Shown: positions 8,213 through 16,976, counted from the first letter of the stretch. The stretch: DNA of 17,722 nt from CAZKUR01 sp964556005 (GCA_964556005.1 CAZKUR010000082.1:1-17722); one strand, 5' to 3'. Notes: a model not told the origin generated them from the sequence alone. Made by a program: numbers and translations.

Positions 8213-10243
8213 ATGAGATTTTCTACTTCAATTTTTGTTTATTTTATAATCTTACAGCTATTTTCGGGGATAGCTTTCTCACAGGATTCTTCTTATATAA
8301 AAACAAACGATTTAATTGATGATTTATTAGAGGAACCAGATGAAGAATCGGATAACTCAGAGCTGTATGATGAGCTTGAGTCATTAGCCCAAAATCCTAT
8401 CGATTTAAATAGTGCCGGTATCGATGAGCTGCAGAAAATACCTTACATCGATCTATTAACGGCAAAATTGATAATTTTACAAAGAGAAAAATTCGGAAAA
8501 TTCTTTTCCGCAGATGAACTCTATTCAATCCGAAAAATCCCTAAAGAAACTATTGTCAAGATCATCCCGTTTGTTACGGCCAAAATAAAAAAACATGCTC
8601 AAAAGGAAGAAAGTAATTCGCAAGAAGAAGCGGTTTTTTATCAAGAATTATTGAATGATTCCAGGATTTCAATCAGAAGCAGGATGACTGAAAAAATACA
8701 AAATGATAGAGGTTTTGTCGAAAACAAATATTTAGGTTCGAAGTATAAAATTTATAATAAATTATTAGTTCGCTATTCCGACAAAATTGAAATGGGATTA
8801 TTAACCGATAAAGATCCGGGCGAAAACCAGTTCAACGATTTTTCTTCATTTCATTTAGCAGTAAACAATTTTGGAATTTTAAAATCAGCAGTTGCAGGAG
8901 ATTATCTAATTCAATTCGGGCAGGGACTTGCATTGAGCAGCCCTTTCGGTTTTTCGAAAGGTGCAGATGCGGTTTATCCTATTAAGAAAAGAGGAAAATC
9001 TATAAAACCGTACTCCAGTGCACTTGAAAATAATTTCCGCAGGGGACTTGCAGCTTCGATTGAATTTAAAAGCTTTACTCTAACTTCATTTATATCTAAA
9101 AATAAATTCGATGCTAATATCGATTCAATTTCAGGAATTATCATTTCATCACCTGTGGATGGTTACCATAGAACCGCTACCGAGATTTCAAAAAGAAAAA
9201 CTGCAAGTGAAACCTTAATTGGGAGCAGCCTAATTTTTAATATAAACAAATCAATAGAACTTGGAGCATTATACTACCATTCAAAAATGAGCAATCCTTT
9301 TTTCCCATCAATCCCATACGGACTTTCCGGAACAGATTTTAATTACGAATCAATTTACTACAATATTTATTGGCTGAATTTTAATATTGCCGGAGAATCT
9401 GCTTACGACGGAACTTCTGTTGCATCTTTCATCAGCTTAGAATTTTCAATTTCAAGAAATTTTTCATTCATTACTTCAGTAAGAAATTATCCTCACAATT
9501 ATAAAAACCTTCATGGATTCGGCTTCGGCGAAAAAAACGGTACGGAACAAAATGAAGTTGGATTTTACAACGGGTTTAAATGGAATTTGCCGTTCGGAAT
9601 ATTAAATTTTTACTTTGACCAGTTTAAATTTCCCTATGCTTCTTACTTCATACCTCTCCCCGTTCAGGGAAATGAATACCTAATAAATTTTTTAACAAAA
9701 CCTATAAAAAATTTAGAATTAAAGTTCAGATACAAAAATGAAAATAAGGAACAATTAGCCGGAACCCCGGAATCGGCCAGGGATTTCATAACAAAAAGAT
9801 TACGTGAAAATTACAGGCTTGAGGTAGTTTATAGTCTATCAAAAAGCATTAAATTAAAAGAAAGATTTGAATACTGCCGGTACAATATCAACTATATTTC
9901 AGCAAAAGAGGAAGGATATCTTGTTTTCCAGGATATTAGGTTCCAACCTCTTAGAGAATTAACTTTTTACGGAAGAATCGCTTTCTTCATTACGGATTCT
10001 TTTAACTCTGCAGTTTATACTTATGAAAATGATTTAAATGGAATATTAAGCAGCACTTCATTATACGGTCAAGGTATTCGATGGTATCTTGTTGCTAAAT
10101 ATAAATTCCTCAATTCGATAGTTGTTTCGGCGAAATATTCGGAAATTTATAAACCGGATGTAAAAACTATGGGAACAGGTTATTCGGAAATAAACAGTAA
10201 TATTGAAAATAGGTTTGGACTTCAGATCGATGTGGGCATTTGA
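8213..10243 (+). CDS. Helix-hairpin-helix (ComEA-like) protein with probable outer-membrane beta-barrel
   Basis: A 676-residue protein with signal peptide (about 1-23, AFSQ). An acidic stretch (about 34-58, EEPDEESDNSELYDELE) precedes two helix-hairpin-helix motifs: NPIDLNSAGIDELQKIPYI (61-79) and the FFSADELYSIRKIPKETIVKIIPF unit (97-120). These motifs bind DNA backbones in ComEA-type DNA-uptake proteins. From about residue 150 the sequence becomes aromatic-rich, with alternating strands and GxGLxLSSPFGF-like turns, consistent with a large outer-membrane barrel. The last residues (LQIDVGI) lack the usual C-terminal aromatic. ATG 8213 follows AGGCGG directly, a close-set ribosome-binding site. 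It is downstream of a PorV/PorQ-like gene and overlaps the convergent receiver gene by 22 bp at the 3' end. A role in DNA uptake is only a possibility. Confidence 0.72.
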   Translation: MRFSTSIFVYFIILQLFSGIAFSQDSSYIKTNDLIDDLLEEPDEESDNSELYDELESLAQNPIDLNSAGIDELQKIPYIDLLTAKLIILQREKFGKFFSADELYSIRKIPKETIVKIIPFVTAKIKKHAQKEESNSQEEAVFYQELLNDSRISIRSRMTEKIQNDRGFVENKYLGSKYKIYNKLLVRYSDKIEMGLLTDKDPGENQFNDFSSFHLAVNNFGILKSAVAGDYLIQFGQGLALSSPFGFSKGADAVYPIKKRGKSIKPYSSALENNFRRGLAASIEFKSFTLTSFISKNKFDANIDSISGIIISSPVDGYHRTATEISKRKTASETLIGSSLIFNINKSIELGALYYHSKMSNPFFPSIPYGLSGTDFNYESIYYNIYWLNFNIAGESAYDGTSVASFISLEFSISRNFSFITSVRNYPHNYKNLHGFGFGEKNGTEQNEVGFYNGFKWNLPFGILNFYFDQFKFPYASYFIPLPVQGNEYLINFLTKPIKNLELKFRYKNENKEQLAGTPESARDFITKRLRENYRLEVVYSLSKSIKLKERFEYCRYNINYISAKEEGYLVFQDIRFQPLRELTFYGRIAFFITDSFNSAVYTYENDLNGILSSTSLYGQGIRWYLVAKYKFLNSIVVSAKYSEIYKPDVKTMGTGYSEINSNIENRFGLQIDVGI

Positions 10244-10674
10244 CCGGTCGAATCAAATTCCTGCAGACCATCGACTTGGTGCGGGAATTCCATTATATTT
10301 CTTTCCCCTTTTAAGTTCGTATTTTTTATAAAATTGATTAAGTTTTTCGAATTAAAAGGTTTAAGCATTAAATGAATATTTTTATTCAAAGGTTCAAATT
10401 TATCAAATTCTTTTTGGGTTAAACCGGTAATGAAAATGACGGGTAAATTGTAGTAGTTATTCAGTTTATCAAGCGTTTCAAAATCATGAAAATTGCCGTC
10501 AAGGTCAAGCAGAATAAAATCAGGGTTTTCATTTAAAATATTTTTAATGAATTCCGTCTTATTGTATTGGAACGATTTTACTTTAAAGCCCTGCTTCCGT
10601 AAAGTATCTTTGATGTCTAAGGCAATGATACCTTCATTTTCTATAACCAATACTTTTCCCTTACTTTTAATCAT
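10222..10674 (-). CDS. Stand-alone response-regulator receiver domain protein
   Basis: About 150 residues from ATG 10674; a TTG at 10686 would add four residues (numbering below includes them). It is a single CheY-like receiver: KVLVIENEG (11-19), phospho-acceptor Asp61 in FILLDLDGN, Thr87 in VIFITG and Lys109 in LMLKPF. The Mg-binding acidic pair after the first strand is Glu16-Asn17 rather than two acids, so metal affinity may be altered. After the receiver only a short polar tail (about 125-154) follows, with no DNA-binding or enzymatic output domain, so it would act by protein contact or as a phosphate shuttle. Its partner may be the hybrid kinase encoded divergently 485 bp away. The last 22 bp overlap the convergent barrel gene. 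Confidence 0.82.
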   Translation of the reverse strand: MIKSKGKVLVIENEGIIALDIKDTLRKQGFKVKSFQYNKTEFIKNILNENPDFILLDLDGNFHDFETLDKLNNYYNLPVIFITGLTQKEFDKFEPLNKNIHLMLKPFNSKNLINFIKNTNLKGERNIMEFPHQVDGLQEFDSTGQMPTSI

Positions 10675-11158
10675 GTATACATCCAATATTTATTTGCAAA
10701 TTATGTATATATTAAAAAGTATTACCAAAATATGAAGAATTGATGAACTGTATGTTAAAAAATTAAAAAAATAATTCCGTTCAAAATCTCAATTTTTTTC
10801 ATACATAATTCAAGAAATTGAGAATTTTAAAGTAAAGAAAAGAATTCAACTTTTTTAATTAAAAATCCGCCCATATTTTATTTTTGTTTAAAAAGAAGCG
10901 GTAATAATTTTACTATTGTTTTTCCATTAATAAATTTAATTAACACCGTCAGCCCGGAAAGATTCCGATAATAAAAAATAATTCGAATTTTTTTTATTTT
11001 TAGTTGCAAGCATATAAAATTAAAGTTAAATTTGAATTTTATGTAGAGAAGCATTTTTTAGTTCTTTACCGGGAAGGGCTATGAAAAATTTTTATTATTG
11101 ATTTCAAAATTTATATATTTGTAAGCAGTATTTAGCCATAAATCCATCTACCGAATAA
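10675..11158. other. Long AT-rich non-coding region between divergent signalling genes
   Basis: About 480 bp without a convincing gene. It is very AT-rich. It holds an imperfect inverted repeat, AAAATCTCAATTT (10783-10795) and AAATTGAGAATTTT (10815-10828), with a 19-nt spacer; TCTCAATTT/AAATTGAGA pairs over 9 bp. Near the kinase start there is TATATTTG (11114-11121), matching the Bacteroidota -7 consensus TAnnTTTG, 37 bp before the ATG; no well-placed TTG -33 box accompanies it. A shadow ORF on the plus strand (10493-10735) has no coding merit. The region could hold both promoters, a leader RNA or a regulator site; nothing more can be called. Confidence 0.5.
11114..11121 (+). promoter_or_regulatory. 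Candidate -7 promoter element for the hybrid kinase
   Basis: TATATTTG fits the Bacteroidota sigma-A -7 consensus TAnnTTTG exactly and lies 37 bp before the kinase ATG. The nearest upstream TTG is only 13 bp from it, too close for the usual 17-23 bp spacer, so the -33 half is missing. Confidence 0.4.
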
Positions 11159-13519
11159 ATGCAAAATTTTAAAATAGAACTTCTTAACACCTACAATAAA
11201 CTGCTCAATAGAGCAATTCACACATCAAGCGATTTCCCAACATACATTTGCGATTTTATTATCGAGCAATTTGATTTTGATGCCGTAGCGATATTTAAAG
11301 TTGATAATGATAATGACCTTCATTTAATGGGTAAATCAGGCGATGTAAAACATGCGTATGAAAAAAATATTGTTTATAAATGCAGTTCCTGTCCATCGCT
11401 TAAAAATCCTGAAGATCAAATTATTTTTAGAACCCAGGATAACTGCGAATTACAGCTTTCCGAGTATGTTCAATATGAAGGATGCTTATTTATAAAGCTT
11501 AACGATGCCGATAAAATTCATCTTAAAGTTTCAAAGAAAACGGAATTCTCGAACAGCGACAGGGACAACTTAATACTGTTGGGTGAATCTTTAAAGAATC
11601 TTTTTCTTATCTGGACAGGCAATAACGGATCAACTTATGCAACAGTCGGCCAACTTGTAACCGAGATTGCTCACGAGCTTCGAACCCCGACAAACAGCAT
11701 AATGGGTTTCGCTTCCCTTCTCAACGAAGAAAACCTGACGCCCACTCAATCCGAATATATTTCAACTTTAAAAGAAAATGCTTTTAATTTAATTTCTATT
11801 ATAAACGACATTATCGATCTGGCAAAATTGGAGACAGGCCATAAAAAAGACGAATTGAATGAAATAAATCTTAATGAATTTATTGATGATATTCTAAAAA
11901 TATTCAGGGATAAATCCGGAGAAGACAAAATAGAGTTTCTTATAAATATTGATAAAAAAATACCCGGAAATGTAAAAGTCGATTACCAAAAATTAAGATA
12001 CATTCTCGTTAATCTTTTTACATGGTCGATACGTTTGACTGAAAGAGGTAAAATTTCTTTAACTGTAAATATTTTCGAAAATAACAAGATTAATTTTAAG
12101 ATTACCGATTCGAGCCAGGGAATTTCCAGTAAAAATCTTAGAGAAATTTTCAAACCTTTCGCATTAAATGAATTAAGCGGTTCAAAGATGGGTAATTCAA
12201 CCGGCCTTGGATTAATTCTTGCGAACAGGTACATCGAACACTTAAACGGCAACCTTGAAATTACATCTGCAATCGGCAAAGGTACTACATATAATTTTTC
12301 AATTTATTCGGAGTTTATTACAAAAATAGAGACCCAGATAACGGCAATACCGAAAACCGGGCAAACCACCCGCGTACTCGTGATTGAAGATGATTATGCA
12401 ACATCAAAATTACTCAGTAACTATTTAAACAAGTGGGGCTACGATCCCGTTATCGTTAACTCTGCCGAACAAGCTCATAAGATAATTGAAAAGGATACGT
12501 TCCTTGCAATCCTAATGGATATCGTTCTTCCGGATTCAAACGGATTCGAGCTGCTTAAGGAACTAAGAGATAATCCAAAGACAAAAAGGACACCGATAAT
12601 TATTTGTTCGGTTGAGGCCGAACAACAAAAAGCCTTTTTGATGGGAGCTGTTGAATATTTTGTAAAGCCGATAAATTATAATTACCTGGTTGAAGTTTTA
12701 ACAAGCTACAAGTTAAAAAAGGATTCGAATATTTTAATCGTCGATGATGATGAGCCCACATTAAATTTATTAAAAGAATCCGTTACAAATTTAGGCTTTA
12801 ATCCTGTTGCCGAATCGCATTCCGAACGGGTAGCCGACATGATCGAAAATATAAACCTTGATCTCGCAATTATCGATCTCGATATGCCTGAAGTTAATGG
12901 TTTTGATTTGATTAAGCTTATAAAATCAAAACCGCAGTTTTCCAAGCTGCCCATCATTATCTACACGGGAAAAGAAAACTATACAGAAGAATTAAGAAAT
13001 ATAGACGGGATGTTCGTTGAGCTTTTACAAAAGAGCAGCACAAATATCGAGGAGCTTGCAGATGTAATCAGCCAGATGATTAATAAATATGAAGAGCCGT
13101 CCAAACCGGAAGAAATTCTAACCAAAACGGATACGGTAAAAATATTGCTTGTTGAAGACTATAAACATTCCCAGATAATTGTAACACGGTTATTGAAGAA
13201 AAATGATTTTGATTCGATTGTAGTTGTTGAAAACGGCCAGGAAGCAGTCGATGAGGCGAAAAAGCAGAAATACGATCTTATCCTTATGGATATGCAGATG
13301 CCCGTTATGAACGGTTTTGAAGCAACGGAAAGAATCCGCCAGATGCCACAGTATAACGACACTCCAATTATAGCTTTAACTGCATTTGCAATGAAAGGCG
13401 ATAGAGAAAAATGCCTTGAGGCTGGAGCAACAGATTATATTCCAAAACCAATCGACAGCCAGGAATTTATCGAAAAAGTAAAATATTATACTGAAAACAA
13501 AATGAAAGTTGCTCATTAA
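11159..13519 (+). CDS. Soluble hybrid histidine kinase with GAF-like sensor and three receiver domains
   Basis: A 786-residue cytoplasmic protein (no membrane segment). Residues 1-150 form a GAF-like sensor with cysteines at 31, 75, 78, 96 and 109; C75-SS-C78 is a CxxC. The dimerisation/phosphotransfer helix has His172 in IAHELRTP. The ATPase domain (about 270-385) keeps the G2 box (GNSTGLGL, 346-353), but the N-box reads NLFTWSIRLT, with Trp289 at the position of the Mg-binding Asn, and the G1 box is DSSQG instead of DxGxG. Three receivers follow: Asp454/Lys503, Asp573/Lys625 (this Lys lacks the usual following Pro), and Asp711/Lys763. The last is the most canonical. No DNA-binding output is present. 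Signal and target are unknown. A separate receiver protein is encoded divergently upstream. Domain calls are firm; kinase activity is doubtful because of the N-box change. Confidence 0.9.
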   Translation: MQNFKIELLNTYNKLLNRAIHTSSDFPTYICDFIIEQFDFDAVAIFKVDNDNDLHLMGKSGDVKHAYEKNIVYKCSSCPSLKNPEDQIIFRTQDNCELQLSEYVQYEGCLFIKLNDADKIHLKVSKKTEFSNSDRDNLILLGESLKNLFLIWTGNNGSTYATVGQLVTEIAHELRTPTNSIMGFASLLNEENLTPTQSEYISTLKENAFNLISIINDIIDLAKLETGHKKDELNEINLNEFIDDILKIFRDKSGEDKIEFLINIDKKIPGNVKVDYQKLRYILVNLFTWSIRLTERGKISLTVNIFENNKINFKITDSSQGISSKNLREIFKPFALNELSGSKMGNSTGLGLILANRYIEHLNGNLEITSAIGKGTTYNFSIYSEFITKIETQITAIPKTGQTTRVLVIEDDYATSKLLSNYLNKWGYDPVIVNSAEQAHKIIEKDTFLAILMDIVLPDSNGFELLKELRDNPKTKRTPIIICSVEAEQQKAFLMGAVEYFVKPINYNYLVEVLTSYKLKKDSNILIVDDDEPTLNLLKESVTNLGFNPVAESHSERVADMIENINLDLAIIDLDMPEVNGFDLIKLIKSKPQFSKLPIIIYTGKENYTEELRNIDGMFVELLQKSSTNIEELADVISQMINKYEEPSKPEEILTKTDTVKILLVEDYKHSQIIVTRLLKKNDFDSIVVVENGQEAVDEAKKQKYDLILMDMQMPVMNGFEATERIRQMPQYNDTPIIALTAFAMKGDREKCLEAGATDYIPKPIDSQEFIEKVKYYTENKMKVAH

Positions 13520-13580
13520 AGTTTTCGGATTTCAATCGGAGTTACCTCACACTTATCTCCCAATTTTTATGCAAGTTTAT

Positions 13581-13588
13581 TAACTTTG
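13581..13588 (+). promoter_or_regulatory. Candidate -7 promoter element for gltX
   Basis: TAACTTTG matches TAnnTTTG and lies 33 bp before the gltX start codon, within the 102-bp spacer after the kinase gene. No TTG is seen at the expected -33 distance. This suggests gltX starts its own transcript rather than relying on readthrough. Confidence 0.4.
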
Positions 13589-13621
13589 TAGTTCATTTTA
13601 TTCAGAATTAACCGGCACTAA

Positions 13622-15079
13622 ATGATCAGCCCTAAAATAAGAGTTCGTTTTGCTCCCAGCCCTACAGGCTACCTTCACGTAGGCGGATTGAGAACCGCTC
13701 TTTTCAATTATCTTTTAGCAAGAAACCAGGGCGGTGAATTCATTCTTAGGATTGAAGATACCGACCGCACCCGGTACGTCGAAGATGCGGTAGATAAATT
13801 AATAAAAATAATGGAATGGGTCGGCCTTGAATACGATGAAGGACCTGAGAAAGGCGGAAATTTCGGACCCTATCTCCAATCCGAAAGACTTGATATTTAT
13901 AATGAGCATATTCAAGAATTGATTGAACACGGTCATGCATATTATTGTTTTTGTACAAAGGATAGACTTGATGAAGTCAGAAAACAGCAGCAAATGAAAG
14001 GACAGCAGGGAAAATACGATAAACACTGCCTTCACTTATCAAAAGCCGAAATTGAAGAAAAGTTGAAAAGCAATATATCCAAAGTTGTAAGATTGAATGT
14101 ACCGGAAAATCAAAAAATAGTTCTTGATGATATTATTAGAGGTAATGTAGAATTCGACAGCAGCATTGTCGACGACCAGGTTTTAATAAAAAGCGACGGC
14201 TTCCCAACTTATCATTTTGCAAATGTAGTGGATGATCATCTCATGAAAATTACTCACGTAATAAGAGGTGAAGAGTGGTTGCCTTCCTCTCCGAAACATA
14301 TTCTGCTGTATGATTATTTCGGCTGGGAAAAACCGGTATTCGCCCACCTTCCCCTTTTGCTGAATCCCGACAGATCAAAATTAAGTAAAAGACAGGGAGA
14401 TGTTGCAGTTGAAGATTACAGAGATAAAGGATATTTAGAAGAAGCTCTGCTTAATTTTGTTTTATTACTCGGCTGGAACCCGGGTGACGAACGTGAATTT
14501 TTTTATTTGAGTGAAATGGTCAACGCTTTTTCAATCGATAAAATAAATAAAGCAGGAGCAGTATTTAATATCGAAAAATTAAATTGGCTGAATGCCGAGC
14601 ATTTGAGAAAAAAATCAAATGAAGAATTGCTCCCGCTTTTAAAAAAAGAATTAGTAAAAGCAAAATTCGATTCTCCAGATTTCAGCGACGATTATCTTCT
14701 TCAAGTAATCGAAGCAATGAAAGAACGAGTATCGTTTGTAAAAGAATATATTGAAAAAAGTCCCTACTTCTTTAAGGGACCCGAAGAATACGACAAAAAT
14801 GTTATTAACAAAAGATGGAAAAGCGATTCGCCGCAGCAGCTTAAAGAATTTAAAGAAGCTGTTGAAAAACTGGATAATCCCACGAAAGAAGATTTTGAAA
14901 ATACTCTAAGAAAAACTGCGGAAGAATTAAATATTGGAGCCGGTAAGCTAATCCATATTGTTAGACTTGCAGTTTCGGGAATTGGAACAGGTCCCGGTGT
15001 ATTCGATATTCTTTTTATTTTAGGAAAAGATGCTGTAATAAAAAGAATTGAAATTGCTTTACAAAAAATAAAAATCTAA
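13622..15079 (+). CDS. gltX: Glutamyl-tRNA synthetase
   Basis: A 485-residue class I synthetase of normal bacterial length that charges tRNA-Glu with glutamate in the cytoplasm. The N-terminal RFAPSPTGYLHVGGLRTALFNY contains the HIGH-equivalent HVGG (19-22), and KLSKRQG (253-259) is the KMSKS loop. A zinc site like that of the E. coli enzyme is present: Cys109-x-Cys111, then Cys136-x-His138 with the same 24-residue interval. The C-terminal helical anticodon-binding part (about 330-485) ends with the usual GPGVFDILFILGKD block. It is closely followed by glnS (18 bp). Since a GlnRS is present, this GluRS is expected to be discriminating, charging tRNA-Glu only; that is inference. No clear Shine-Dalgarno precedes the ATG, as is common in this lineage. 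Confidence 0.97.
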   Translation: MISPKIRVRFAPSPTGYLHVGGLRTALFNYLLARNQGGEFILRIEDTDRTRYVEDAVDKLIKIMEWVGLEYDEGPEKGGNFGPYLQSERLDIYNEHIQELIEHGHAYYCFCTKDRLDEVRKQQQMKGQQGKYDKHCLHLSKAEIEEKLKSNISKVVRLNVPENQKIVLDDIIRGNVEFDSSIVDDQVLIKSDGFPTYHFANVVDDHLMKITHVIRGEEWLPSSPKHILLYDYFGWEKPVFAHLPLLLNPDRSKLSKRQGDVAVEDYRDKGYLEEALLNFVLLLGWNPGDEREFFYLSEMVNAFSIDKINKAGAVFNIEKLNWLNAEHLRKKSNEELLPLLKKELVKAKFDSPDFSDDYLLQVIEAMKERVSFVKEYIEKSPYFFKGPEEYDKNVINKRWKSDSPQQLKEFKEAVEKLDNPTKEDFENTLRKTAEELNIGAGKLIHIVRLAVSGIGTGPGVFDILFILGKDAVIKRIEIALQKIKI

Positions 15080-15097
15080 AAATTTATTGAGTTATCC

Positions 15098-16801
15098 ATG
15101 ACTGATAATGATAAAAAAAGTTCTTCAGTATCATCAAATTTTATTAAAGATTTTATTGATGAAGATTTAAAAGAAGGGAAATACACAAAGGTTCATACCC
15201 GTTTTCCCCCCGAGCCCAACGGTTATTTACATATCGGCCACGCAAAATCTATTTGTTTGAATTTTGGTTTGGCAAAAGATTATAACGGGTTGTGTAATTT
15301 AAGATTCGATGATACCAACCCTACAAAAGAAGAAATTGAATACGTTAATTCAATAAGAAGCGATATTAAATGGCTCGGCTTTGACTGGGAAGGCCGAGAA
15401 TATTATGCTTCGGATTATTTCGATCAACTGTATGAATATGCCATAAAGCTCATTAAAAAAGAAAAGGCTTACGTGGATTCTCAAACTTCGGATGAAATAA
15501 AAAATACAAGAGGAACTCCGACCGAACCCGGTAAAGAAAGCCCTTATCGATATAGAAGTGTTGACGAAAATCTCGCAATGTTTGAGAAAATGAAAAACGG
15601 TGAGTATCAAGACGGTGAACATGTGCTTAGAGCGAAAATAGATATGTCGTCGCCAAACATGAATATGCGCGATCCAATTATATATCGAATACGTCATGCA
15701 TCGCATCATAGAACCGGGGATAAATGGTGCATCTATCCCATGTACGATTGGGCCCATGGACAGTCCGATTCGATTGAAGGAATTACACATTCGATATGTA
15801 CGCTTGAATTTGAAAACCACCGGCCGCTTTATAATTGGTTTGTTGAAGAACTGGAGATTCATCACCCGCGGCAAATTGAATTCGCACGGCTCGATTTAAA
15901 TTATACCGTAATGAGTAAAAGAAAACTGCTCGAACTTGTTCAGGGTAAATTTGTAACCGGCTGGGACGATCCGAGGATGCCCACTCTTTCGGCTTTTAGA
16001 CGCAGAGGTTACACTCCCGAATCAATTAGAAATTTTGCCGATGAAGTCGGGGTAGCTAAAAGGGATAATATAATCGATATTGCACTTTTGGAATTTAAAC
16101 TCCGGGAAGATTTAAACAAGAAAGCCCAAAGAGTGATGGGAGTTCTAAAACCGTTAAAAGTAATTATCGATAATTATCCCGACGGCCAAATGGAAGAATT
16201 GGAAGCAATTAACAATCCCGAAGATTCTTCGATGGGAAAAAGAATGATTCCATTCGCAAAAGAAATATTTATTGAAAGGGATGATTTTATGGAAAATCCT
16301 CCTAAAAAATATTTTAGACTTTTCCCCGGTAATGAAGTAAGACTGAGATATGCTTATATAATTAAATGTGTTGATGTAATTAAAGATAAAAACACCGGAG
16401 AAATTGCGGAGCTTCACTGCACATATGATCCTGACACTAAAAGCGGAACAGGGACAAGCAACCGTAAAGTGAAAGGAACAATTCATTGGGTCTCTGCTGA
16501 ACATGCTTTTGAAGCTGAAGTCCATCTTTATGACAGGTTATTTACTGTCCCTGATCCGTTAGCCAATAAAGATATTGATTTTAAAACTTATATAAATCCC
16601 GATTCACTAATCACAATTAATGATGCAAAGTTGGAACCGGAATTAAAAAATGCAAAACCGGAAGAACATTTCCAGTTCGAACGATTAGGATATTTCTGTG
16701 TCGATTCCGTTGATTCCAATTCTTCAAAAATGGTTTTCAACAGGACAGTTACTTTAAGAGATACATGGGCAAAAATAGAAGCAGGAAATAAAAGTAAATA
16801 A
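15098..16801 (+). CDS. glnS: Glutaminyl-tRNA synthetase
   Basis: A 567-residue class I synthetase, the usual bacterial GlnRS size. It charges tRNA-Gln directly, avoiding the Glu-tRNA-Gln amidotransferase route. The N-terminal TRFPPEPNGYLHIGHAKS has the HIGH motif (45-48), LRFDDTNP follows at 68-75, and VMSKRK (271-276) is the KMSKS loop. DWAHGQSDSIEGITHSICTLEFENHRPLYNW is characteristic of GlnRS as opposed to GluRS. The two-barrel anticodon-binding C-terminus runs from about 340 to 560 (including LFPGNEVRLRYAYIIKC and NRTVTLRDTWAK). It starts 18 bp after gltX and is likely co-transcribed with it. No terminator is obvious between its stop and tRNA-Leu 89 bp downstream. Confidence 0.97.
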   Translation: MTDNDKKSSSVSSNFIKDFIDEDLKEGKYTKVHTRFPPEPNGYLHIGHAKSICLNFGLAKDYNGLCNLRFDDTNPTKEEIEYVNSIRSDIKWLGFDWEGREYYASDYFDQLYEYAIKLIKKEKAYVDSQTSDEIKNTRGTPTEPGKESPYRYRSVDENLAMFEKMKNGEYQDGEHVLRAKIDMSSPNMNMRDPIIYRIRHASHHRTGDKWCIYPMYDWAHGQSDSIEGITHSICTLEFENHRPLYNWFVEELEIHHPRQIEFARLDLNYTVMSKRKLLELVQGKFVTGWDDPRMPTLSAFRRRGYTPESIRNFADEVGVAKRDNIIDIALLEFKLREDLNKKAQRVMGVLKPLKVIIDNYPDGQMEELEAINNPEDSSMGKRMIPFAKEIFIERDDFMENPPKKYFRLFPGNEVRLRYAYIIKCVDVIKDKNTGEIAELHCTYDPDTKSGTGTSNRKVKGTIHWVSAEHAFEAEVHLYDRLFTVPDPLANKDIDFKTYINPDSLITINDAKLEPELKNAKPEEHFQFERLGYFCVDSVDSNSSKMVFNRTVTLRDTWAKIEAGNKSK

Positions 16802-16890
16802 GCCGAAAAACTTGAATGTATAATTCATTTAATTTATAATTGTTAGCTAAATTTTTAGTTCTTTAAAAGTTTGCAATTATTGATATAGTT

Positions 16891-16976
16891 GCCGAAGTGG
16901 CGGAATTGGTAGACGCGCTGGACTCAAAATCCAGTGGGGCTCACACCTCGTGCCGGTTCGAGTCCGGCCTTCGGTA
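16891..16976 (+). tRNA. tRNA-Leu (anticodon CAA)
   Basis: An 86-nt class II tRNA with a full cloverleaf. The acceptor is GCCGAAG with CTTCGGT (G-U at 1-72) and discriminator A at 16976. The D-arm is TGGCGGAATTGGTAGACGC. The anticodon stem is CTGGA/TCCAG with loop CTCAAAA, giving anticodon CAA for UUG codons. A long variable arm (TGGGGCTCACACCTCGTG) and the T-arm GCCGGTTCGAGTCCGGC complete it. CCA is not encoded. It is the only intact copy; two rearranged copies follow within 620 bp. Confidence 0.96.

Noticed and set aside
10493..10735. 80-residue plus-strand ORF opposite the receiver gene
   Set aside because: It runs antisense to the conserved receiver motifs and has no ribosome-binding site or recognisable domain.
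15350..15874. 174-residue minus-strand ORF
   Set aside because: It is a shadow of glnS, whose catalytic motifs on the plus strand are unambiguous, and its composition is not protein-like.
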